NCBI RefSeq assembly: GCF_009429125.1
Contig: NZ_CP045529.1
Span: forward strand, 620,001 to 684,000
Direction of reading: 5' to 3'
Length of the DNA stretch: 64,000 bases
Origin: Luteimicrobium xylanilyticum
GTDB lineage: Bacteria > Actinomycetota > Actinomycetes > Actinomycetales > Cellulomonadaceae
Shown here: piece by piece, positions 17,618-24,697 of the stretch
Layout of the letters: every line of letters begins with the position of its first letter
How positions within the stretch are numbered: position 1 is the stretch's first letter
Notes under the pieces: generated by a model
The model's input: only the letters and a program-made list of their open reading frames with translations
Databases searched by the model: none
What the model was told of the DNA's origin: nothing
Position numbers and translations under genes: made by a program

Positions 17618-17647
17618 TGGTGCGGCCGAACGTGTGCGCACCTGCCT

Positions 17648-18028
17648 CTATTCAATTGACAATGTCAGGACGTGGCTAGCCGAGACGATGAGCGCCAGCA
17701 CCGACAGCGCCAGCATGCCCAGGCAGTTGACCCAGAACGCGGACGTGAGGAACCGTGCGCGCACGTGCGAGGCGGCCGCGACGAGGAAGTAGAGGACCGC
17801 TCCGGCGCTCGCGGCGACGGCCAGCCCGGGCGTGCTCAGCCCGACGAGCAGGCCGGCGACGGCGGCGAGCTTGATGACGATCAAGACCCACCACCAGTCG
17901 CGCGGGAACCCGACGCCGGTGAGGCAGTCGCGGATGAACGCGGGCGGCCGGAGCGACATCAGCGCGTCGGAGAGGAGCGCCGCCGCGAGCAGGACGGCGG
18001 GCCACCACACGTCGGGGGCGTGGTTCAT
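17648..18028 (-). CDS. DoxX-like membrane protein
   Basis: A 126-residue, four-helix membrane protein of the DoxX-like family: WWPAVLLAAALLSDALMSL, WWWVLIVIKLAAVAGLLVG, LAVAASAGAVLYFLVAAASHV and FWVNCLGMLALSVLALIVS. Family members are linked to redox or quinone functions, but no role can be assigned here. Its ATG overlaps the stop of the upstream TetR gene (ATGA), so it is the second gene of a two-gene operon and probably the main target of that repressor. Confidence 0.82.
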   Translation of the reverse strand: MNHAPDVWWPAVLLAAALLSDALMSLRPPAFIRDCLTGVGFPRDWWWVLIVIKLAAVAGLLVGLSTPGLAVAASAGAVLYFLVAAASHVRARFLTSAFWVNCLGMLALSVLALIVSASHVLTLSIE

Positions 18029-18639
18029 GCGTGTGCTCCGGGGGTCGGGTGGCTGTGGGCCACGAAGGTGACGACGTCGCGCAGCGCCTCGCGGGCGGCG
18101 TCGGCGTTCGGGGTCCCCCCGCCGGCCCAGGCGAAGAGCGAGCCGAGGTACGCGAGGTAGATCGTCCGGGCAGCGGCGGCCGGGTCCGACGGGTGGTCGG
18201 GCGAGTGCTCCAGCGCGGCCTGGATCCGGGCGAGGAACCCCGGCACGAGATCGCCGAACACCCCGCCCGGGTGCCGCCCGGACATGAGGATCGCGCCGTA
18301 CTCGCGCGCGAGGTCGAGGTGGGTCGCGAAGAGGCTGAGGAACGGGTCGACGACGGCGAGCACGGCGTCGGTGACGTCGTCCGGCCGGGCGTCGCGCGAG
18401 CCCGCGTCGGGCGCGGGTCGTGGGGCGTCCTGGAGCTCGCCGATGAGGGCGTCGAAGGTGGCGACGAGCAGCGCGTCCTTGTCGCCGACGGTCATGACCG
18501 TCCCGACGCTGACCCCGGCGGCGGCGGCGACGTCGCGGACGGTCGTCGCCCGGTAGCCCCGTTCGAGGAACAGCCGTGAGGCCGCGGCGACGACGCGTGC
18601 ATGAGTCTCGGCGCGCATCTCCTGGCGGGTGGGCACCAT
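18025..18639 (-). CDS. TetR-family transcriptional regulator
   Basis: A 204-residue repressor. The helix-turn-helix is ETHARVVAAASRLFLERGYRATTVRDVAAAAGVSVGTVMTVGDKDALL (residues about 11–58). The recognition-helix end has VMTVGDK instead of the usual YYHFxxK. The C-terminal domain is helical. Translationally coupled to doxX. Two TGAAC-AN-GTTCA elements just upstream (18655–18679) are probable autoregulatory operators. The ligand is unknown. Confidence 0.92.
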   Translation of the reverse strand: MVPTRQEMRAETHARVVAAASRLFLERGYRATTVRDVAAAAGVSVGTVMTVGDKDALLVATFDALIGELQDAPRPAPDAGSRDARPDDVTDAVLAVVDPFLSLFATHLDLAREYGAILMSGRHPGGVFGDLVPGFLARIQAALEHSPDHPSDPAAAARTIYLAYLGSLFAWAGGGTPNADAAREALRDVVTFVAHSHPTPGAHA

Positions 18640-18654
18640 GCGGGCTCCATTCGA

Positions 18655-18679
18655 TGAACATGTTCAATGAACACGTTCA
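18655..18679. promoter_or_regulatory. Tandem operator upstream of tetR–doxX
   Basis: TGAACATGTTCA (18655–18666, perfect palindrome) and TGAACACGTTCA (18668–18679, arms perfect) lie side by side, 13 bp apart centre to centre. They begin 16 bases before the TetR start codon. This fits cooperative binding of two TetR dimers. Inferred. Confidence 0.75.
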
Positions 18680-18770
18680 CCATAGGTCCGAGCTCATGAA
18701 GAGGCAAGATCTCGCTCGGACACCGGTGGAGCGTCACCCCCGGCGAGCGGAGCGTCACCCTCGGCGTCCG

Positions 18771-18785
18771 TAGGCTGTCCCCGTG
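18771..18785 (+). promoter_or_regulatory. Leaderless-type -10 box of the GNAT gene
   Basis: TAGGCT at 18771–18776 is followed by six bases and GTG 18783. A near-exact tandem GGAGCGTCACCC-type repeat just upstream (18728–18762) could be part of the promoter. Confidence 0.45.
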
Positions 18786-19409
18786 CCCGACGACGCCCCC
18801 TCCGACACCCCGCGGCGCGACCTCGTGGCGGCCGCCACCGGGCCCGCGGCGACCCCTGCGGGAGGCGCGCCGCGCTTCGCGACCGCACCGCCGTCGTCGG
18901 TCCTGCTGCCCGGAGACCCGCCCGGGCGCCTGCGCGCGCTCGTCCCCGAGGACTGGCGGCTCGAGCAGGCGCTCTCCCGCACGCCGGACGTGCCGCGGTG
19001 GACCTACTACCCACCCGACCTGTCCGACGACGACGCCCGCCGCCGCGTCGACCGCTCGCTCGAGCGGGCACAGGACGGGGTCGCGTACCGGTACGCGGTC
19101 GTCGGCCCGGACGGCCAGGTCGTGGGGTCTGCCGGCACGACCGTCCCCGAGGGCGTGCCCGAGATCTTCTACGCGCTGCTCCCTGCAGGGCGCGGGCGGG
19201 GGCTCGCGACGCGCACGGTCGTGGCGCTCGCCGACTGGGCGCTGGCAACGGGGCACGACGAGGTCCGGCTCTACACGCTCGAGGGCAACGCGGCGAGCGA
19301 GGCGGTGGCGCGGCGTGCCGGGTTCGTGGCGGGTGAGACACGGACGACGACGGCTCGCGGCGGCGTCGTCGAGACCACGACCCGCTGGGTGCGCGCGGCC
19401 GGATCCTGA
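18783..19409 (+). CDS. GNAT-family N-acetyltransferase
   Basis: A 208-residue acetyltransferase using acetyl-CoA. The first 45 residues are Pro/Ala-rich and disordered. The GNAT domain follows, with LRALVPEDWRLEQALSRTPDVPRW, acetyl-CoA loop GRGRGLATRTV (motif A, about residues 138–148) and the C-terminal NAASEAVARRAGFVAGE. It resembles the RimJ/RimL-type branch that modifies protein N-termini or small amines; the substrate is unknown. Starts at GTG 18783, directly after a leaderless-type -10 box. Confidence 0.85.
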   Translation: MPDDAPSDTPRRDLVAAATGPAATPAGGAPRFATAPPSSVLLPGDPPGRLRALVPEDWRLEQALSRTPDVPRWTYYPPDLSDDDARRRVDRSLERAQDGVAYRYAVVGPDGQVVGSAGTTVPEGVPEIFYALLPAGRGRGLATRTVVALADWALATGHDEVRLYTLEGNAASEAVARRAGFVAGETRTTTARGGVVETTTRWVRAAGS

Positions 19410-19439
19410 GCGCGCGAGAAGCGCACGCGGGCTCGGTGT

Positions 19440-19454
19440 CAGAATCGACGCGTG
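19440..19454 (+). promoter_or_regulatory. Leaderless-type -10 box of the YdiJ-like gene
   Basis: CAGAAT at 19440–19445, a one-base variant of TANNNT, lies six bases before GTG 19452. Confidence 0.4.
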
Positions 19455-22400
19455 ACCGTCGACCTCCCTCAGCGCCCGTCCCCGACCGATCCCAGCTCGA
19501 GCGCCACGCGGTCCCTGTCCTCCGAACGTGCCCGTGACGAGCTGGCGACGGCGCTGCGACGCGCGCTCGGCGTCCCGCACGAGGCCAAGCGGCAGAAGGG
19601 CCCCGGGGGGCTCGTCGTCGACACGTCGTCGCTGCGCCGGGCGGAGTACTCGACGGACGCCTCGAACTACCGGGTCGTGCCCGACGTCGTGGTGCTGCCG
19701 CGGTCCGTCGACGAGGCCCAGGCGGTCCTCGAGGTCGCGCGCGAGCACGCCGTCCCCGTGACGTCGCGCGGCGCGGGGACGAGCTGCGCGGGCAACTCGG
19801 TCGGTCCCGGGATCGTGATCGACTTCAGCCGGCACGTGAACGCGGTCCTCGACGTCGACCCCGAGACGCGGACCGCGCGGATCGAGCCGGGCGTCGTGAT
19901 GTCGACGCTGCAGAAGGCCGCGGCGCCGCACGGCCTGCGCTTCGGGCCCGACCCGTCGACCCAGAATCGCGCGACCCTCGGCGGCATGATCGGGAACAAC
20001 GCGTGCGGCCCGCACGCGGTCGCGTACGGGCGGACGGCGGACAACGTCGTCGAGCTCGACGTCGTCGACGGCCGCGGGCACCGCTTCACCGCGGGCGCGG
20101 GCGACCCGACGTTCGGCGCGATCCCCGGCCTCGCCGACCTCGTCCGGTCCAACCTCGCGCTGGTCCGCACCGAGCTCGGCCGGTTCGGGCGCCAGGTCTC
20201 GGGCTACTCGCTCGAGCACCTGCTGCCCGAGCGCGGTTCGGACCTCGCCAAGATGCTCGTCGGGACCGAGGGGACGCTCGTCACGGTCCTCGGCGCGACC
20301 GTGAACCTCGTGCCCGTCGCGGGCGCGCCGACGCTCGTCGTGCTCGGCTACCCCGACATGGCCGAGGCCGCCGACGCCGTCCCCGCGCTCCTCGAGCACC
20401 ACCCGCTCGCGATCGAGGGCCTCGACGCGCGGCTCGTCGACGTCGTCCGGCGAGCCAAGGGTGCCGACACCGTCCCGGCGCTGCCCCCGGGCGGCGGCTG
20501 GCTCATGGTCGAGGTCGGCGGTGCGACGGCGGACGCGGCGATGGCCCGGGCGCTCGAGATCGTCGCCGCGTCGGGCACGAGCGCGACCCGCATCATCCCC
20601 GCCGGCCCCGAGGCGAGCGCGATGTGGCAGATCCGCGCCGACGGCGCCGGGCTCGCGGGGCGCACCCCCGCGGGCGAGCAGGCGTGGCCCGGCTGGGAGG
20701 ACTCGGCCGTCCCGCCCGCCCAGCTCGGCGCGTACCTGCGCGACCTGGAGGCGCTGATGGCCCAGTACGGCGTCGACGGCTTGCCCTACGGCCACTTCGG
20801 CGACGGCTGCGTGCACCTGCGCCTCGACATCCCGCTCGAGACCTCGGGCTCGGTGCTGCGGACCTTCATGACCGACGCCGCGATGCTCGTCGCGAAGTAC
20901 GGCGGCTCGCTGTCGGGCGAGCACGGCGACGGCCGCGCGCGCTCGGAGCTGCTCCCCGTCATGTACTCACCGAGCGCGATCACCGCGTTCGAGGGCGTCA
21001 AGGCGCTCTTCGACCCGCGCGACCTGCTGAACCCTGGTGTGCTGGTCCGGCCCAACCCGCTCGACGTCGACCTCCGCCGCCCGCAGGCCGCGCCGGTGCT
21101 CGCCAAGCCCAAGGCGTACCGCGAGCCCATCGGGTTCGCGTTCCCGCACGACCACGGTGACTTCACGCAGGCCGTGCACCGCTGCGTCGGCGTCGGCAAG
21201 TGCCGGGCCGACACGTCGGCGTCGGGCGGGTTCATGTGCCCGTCGTACCTCGCGACGAAGGACGAGAAGGACGTCACCCGCGGCCGCGCGCGCGTCCTGC
21301 AGGAGATGATCAACGGCTCGCTCGTCACCGGCGGCTGGCGCGCGCCCGAGGTGCACGACGCCCTCGACCTGTGCCTGTCGTGCAAGGCGTGCTCGTCGGA
21401 CTGCCCGGCCGGCGTCGACATGGCGCAGTACAAGTCCGAGGTGCTGCACCGCGCGTACAAGAACCGGGTCCGCCCGGTCACGCACTACGTGCTCGGCTGG
21501 CTGCCGCGGTGGCTCCGGGTGGTCAACGTGGCACCCCGCCTCGTCAACAGGGTGCTGGGGAACCGCGCGATCGCGAAGGCCGTGCTGTGGTCCGGCGGGA
21601 TGGACCCGCGCCGCCAGATGCTGCCGTTCGCGGAGATCCCGTTCCGCACCTGGTACCGCCGCGGGGGGCGACGAACGGCGTCCCCGTCGAGGTCGCGTCC
21701 GAGCGCCGCGTGCCCGACGCGCGGTCCGGCGGCGCGCGCACCGACGCGCCCGAGCGTCCGCGCGTCGTGCTGTGGGCCGACTCGTTCAGCGACGGCCTCT
21801 CGCCCGAGGTGCCGCAGGCGGCGCTGAAGGTCCTCGACGCAGCCGGGTACGACGTCGTGGTACCGGGGCAGGACGCGTGCTGCGGCCTCACCTGGATCAC
21901 CACGGGCCAGCTCGACGGCGCCCGCAAGCGACTGGAGAACCTGCTCCAGGTGCTCGGGCCGTTCGCGGTCAACGGGCTGCCGATCGTCGGGCTCGAGCCG
22001 TCGTGCACGGCCGTGCTGCGCTCCGACCTGCTCGACCTGTTCCCCGACGACCCGCGTGCCCAGGCCGTCGCCGCCGCGACGCGCACGCTCGCGGAGCTGC
22101 TCACCGACCCCGTGACCGCGCCCGACGCCGAGTCCGGCTGGAAGGTCCCCGACCTGTCCGACGTGACGGCCGTCGTCCAGCCGCACTGCCACCAGCACTC
22201 GGTGATGGGGTTCCAGGCGGACGAGCGCCTGCTGCGCGAGGGCGGCGCGGACATCCAGGTGCTCGCCGGGTGCTGCGGGCTCGCCGGCAACTGGGGCATG
22301 GAGAAGGGCCACTACGAGACGTCGGTCGCGGTGGCAGAGCGGGCCCTGCTGCCAGCGCTGCGCGACCTGCCGTCCCGCGGGTCCGACGACGGCGAGCGCG

Positions 22401-22498
22401 TCTACCTGGCCGACGGGTTCTCGTGCCGCACGCAGGCGTCCGACCTCGCGGACGTGCAGGGCAAGGCGCTCGCGCAGCTCCTCGCCGACCGGCTCTAG
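19452..22498 (+). pseudogene. YdiJ-like FAD/Fe-S D-2-hydroxyacid dehydrogenase, split by a one-base frameshift
   Basis: Encodes a fused flavin and Fe-S dehydrogenase of about 1015 residues, the length of E. coli YdiJ, but the frame breaks at the G-run 21663–21668. Adding one G restores RRGGATNGVPVE and the downstream frame. The first part holds the FAD-binding PCMH domain (SRGAGTSCAGNSVG, GGMIGNNACGPHA), the FAD-oxidase C-terminal domain (YGHFGDGCVHLR, GGSLSGEHGDGRARS) and Fe-S cysteines (CLSCKACSSDCPAG). The second part has two CCG motifs (DACCGLTW, AGCCGLAGNWGMEKGH). Such enzymes oxidise D-lactate or D-2-hydroxyglutarate and pass electrons onward. All motifs are intact on both sides, so the break is either very recent or a base-call error. 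The start GTG 19452 follows a -10-like box. Confidence 0.85.
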
Positions 22499-22552
22499 GC
22501 CCCGGCACGCGCACGACGTCGCCCGAGCGGCGCCGGCCGGTCGGGGGCGTGG

Positions 22553-22567
22553 CACGATGGCCGCATG
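22553..22567 (+). promoter_or_regulatory. Leaderless-type -10 box of the MTH1187-family gene
   Basis: CACGAT at 22553–22558 is six bases before ATG 22565. It deviates from TANNNT at the first base. Confidence 0.35.
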
Positions 22568-22873
22568 ATCGTCGCGTTCTCCGTCTCCCCGACCGGCACG
22601 GCGGGCGAGGACGGCTCCGTGTCCGACGCGGTCGCCGCCGCCGTCCGCGTGGTGCGCGAGTCCGGGCTGCCGAACCGCACCACCTCGATGTTCACCGAGA
22701 TCGAGGGGGAGTGGGACGAGGTCATGGACATCGTCCGGCGCGCCACCGAGGCCGCGGGAGCCGGTGCGCCGCGCGTGTCGCTCGTGCTCAAGGCCGACAT
22801 CCGGCCCGGCCACGTGGGCGAGCTCGACGGCAAGGTCCGGCGTGTCGAGCGGCTCCTCGCCGACGAGGACTGA
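22565..22873 (+). CDS. MTH1187/YqgV-family thiamine-binding protein
   Basis: A 102-residue cytosolic protein of the MTH1187/YkoF-like family, ferredoxin-like folds that bind thiamine or related compounds. Family features are IVAFSVSPTGTAGEDGSVSDAVAAAVRVV at the N-terminus, TTSMFTEIEGEWDEVMDIVRRA in the middle and VSLVLKADIRPGH near the end. Length is typical. It is an isolated gene with its own putative promoter. No TPP riboswitch is visible upstream. Confidence 0.88.
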   Translation: MIVAFSVSPTGTAGEDGSVSDAVAAAVRVVRESGLPNRTTSMFTEIEGEWDEVMDIVRRATEAAGAGAPRVSLVLKADIRPGHVGELDGKVRRVERLLADED

Positions 22874-22903
22874 CTCGCCCCTCGACCGGCGGGCGCGAGC
22901 GGC

Positions 22904-22909
22904 TACGCT
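22904..22909 (+). promoter_or_regulatory. -10 box upstream of the RAMA-domain gene
   Basis: TACGCT at 22904–22909 predicts a transcript with a leader of about 40 bases, carrying GGGAG before ATG 22956. Unlike its neighbours this gene is not leaderless. Confidence 0.35.
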
Positions 22910-22955
22910 ATCGGACATCATCCGAGGCCGGTCCGCCGCACGTGGGAGCTGAGTC

Positions 22956-24647
22956 ATGCCGTTGTTCGAGGTCGACGCGCGCCGCTCCGCCCTCGTGCAA
23001 CCCCTCGCCCCCGGCGACACGGCGTTCATCCGGACGGCCGAGCCCGTCGTCGACGACCACGTCTCGCGGCTGCTCGGCGAGCAGATCTTCCCCGTCGTCG
23101 GACGCACCCCGGCCCAACGCCCGGAGGACGCCCCGCACCTGCTCGCGCTCGACGCTGCCGGGCACCCCGTCGTCATCGAGATGGTGGCTCGCCTCGACGC
23201 CTCGTCCCTCGCGCTCGCGCTCGCGCACGCGGGGCGTGCCGGCCGGCTGACGCTCGCCGAGGTCGCGGAACGCTTCCCCGAAGGGCTGCCCGCGTTCGAG
23301 CGCGCGTACGACGAGTTCCGTCGCAAGTCGCCCATCGCGCGCACCCGGGGGCAGCGCGAGGGCTCACGGCTCCTGCTGCTCTGCGCCCAGGTCGACCCGG
23401 CGGTCACCGACGCCCTCGACTTCCTCCGCGTCACCAACCGGGCCGTCACCGCGCTCCGGCTGGGTGTCGTCACCGGGCCCGACGGGCGTCGGCTGGTCGA
23501 GGTCGAACCGCTGCACGGCGCGCGCCGTCCAGAAGGCGCGGACGCATCGTCCCGCTCCGTCGCCGCGGCCCGCACGGACGCCGTGCCCGACGACGACCTC
23601 GCCGACGCGACCACGATCCGTCCCGCCCTGCGCCGCCCGGTGGTCGCGCCCACCGCCGTCAACGGGACGACGGCGACCACGGCGGGCACCGCAGCCGTCC
23701 CGGCCGACGAAGCCCCCGCGAGCGCGCCCGAGCGCGTCTCGGCGCTGCCCGAGCGTTCCGCCCTCTCCGACCGGTACGGACTGCCGAACCGGCGTTCGTT
23801 CTCGACGACCGAGCAGGTCGCCCCGGCCGCGGGCGCCGTGGCTGCCGCGAACGAGCCCGCGCCCGCCCAGGGCTCGGCGCAGCCGACCACGACGGGCTCC
23901 GGGCCGACGCGCGTCTCGACCCGTGCCGCAGCGCGGGCCGCCGCCGCTTCCGCGCCGGTGCCCCCGCCGCCCATGCTGTCCCGCCCGCCCGTCGAGGACG
24001 ACCTGCCGCGGAGCCGGTCGGCCGTCCGAGCCGCCGCACAGCCGGCGCCGGCCGAGCCGTCGTCGAACGCCTCGTTCACGCCAGGCGAGGAGGATTCGGC
24101 GGCCTCGCTACCGCCCCGGCGCTCGCGGGCCGAGCGTCGTCGGGCCGCGGAGCACGGCTCCGACCCGCTCCTCGGATCGGCCCCGCCGCCCCCCACCGCC
24201 GCGCCGGGCGCCGGGGTCGTGCCCCTGTCCGACGCGCACCCGGCGCACCCGACCGACCACGCGACGGCGCCGCTCGACGCATCCGTCCACCGCGTGTCGT
24301 CGTCGCTCTCGCTCTCCGGTCCCGTGTCGTCGCCGCTCCCGGTGCCGTCGCCGCAGCTCCCGCTGCACGGCGACCCCGCCGACGACGACCCCGACCTGTT
24401 CATGCTCGCGCAGCACCTCGGCGCCCCGACGCACCTCGTGTGGTCGCGGCCCCGCCGCGGCGAGCGGTTCGAGGCGGTGCTGCACCCCGAGGGGCAGATC
24501 GAGCTCCCGGGGACGGGCCGTTACCGCAACCCCGACGCCGCCGCGACGGCCGCCGTCGGGTCCCGGCGCGAGGACGGCTGGGACGTGTGGCGGCTCGGTG
24601 ACTCCGGGCCTTCGCTGACCGACCTGTTCCGCGAACAGTTCGCCTGA
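22956..24647 (+). CDS. RAMA-domain protein with a degenerate nuclease-like N-terminus
   Basis: A 563-residue protein in three parts. Residues 1–180 (PHLLALDAAGHPVVIEMVARLDASSLALALAHAGRA) resemble the core of DUF91/NucS-type PD-(D/E)xK nucleases, with D and E in place but no Lys in the E-x-K position, so cleavage is doubtful. Residues about 185–475 are a low-complexity Ala/Pro/Ser/Arg linker. The C-terminal 90 residues (FEAVLHPEGQIELPG, YRNPDAAATAAVGSRREDGWDVWRL) match the RAMA domain, found in DNA-modification and defence proteins. The combination suggests DNA binding. SD-type start at ATG 22956. Confidence 0.65.
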   Translation: MPLFEVDARRSALVQPLAPGDTAFIRTAEPVVDDHVSRLLGEQIFPVVGRTPAQRPEDAPHLLALDAAGHPVVIEMVARLDASSLALALAHAGRAGRLTLAEVAERFPEGLPAFERAYDEFRRKSPIARTRGQREGSRLLLLCAQVDPAVTDALDFLRVTNRAVTALRLGVVTGPDGRRLVEVEPLHGARRPEGADASSRSVAAARTDAVPDDDLADATTIRPALRRPVVAPTAVNGTTATTAGTAAVPADEAPASAPERVSALPERSALSDRYGLPNRRSFSTTEQVAPAAGAVAAANEPAPAQGSAQPTTTGSGPTRVSTRAAARAAAASAPVPPPPMLSRPPVEDDLPRSRSAVRAAAQPAPAEPSSNASFTPGEEDSAASLPPRRSRAERRRAAEHGSDPLLGSAPPPPTAAPGAGVVPLSDAHPAHPTDHATAPLDASVHRVSSSLSLSGPVSSPLPVPSPQLPLHGDPADDDPDLFMLAQHLGAPTHLVWSRPRRGERFEAVLHPEGQIELPGTGRYRNPDAAATAAVGSRREDGWDVWRLGDSGPSLTDLFREQFA

Positions 24648-24697
24648 CCCGCGGAGCACCGATCCCGACCGCCCCGACGACCGTCCCGGACCGACGC

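Noticed and set aside
17651-17666. TTGACAATGTCA palindrome as an operator
   Set aside because: It lies at the 3' end of the doxX coding region with no promoter nearby; a weak terminator or chance is more likely.
22496-22564. TPP riboswitch before the thiamine-binding-type gene
   Set aside because: The gap is only 66 bases and lacks the THI-box CTGAGA/ACCTGATC signatures.
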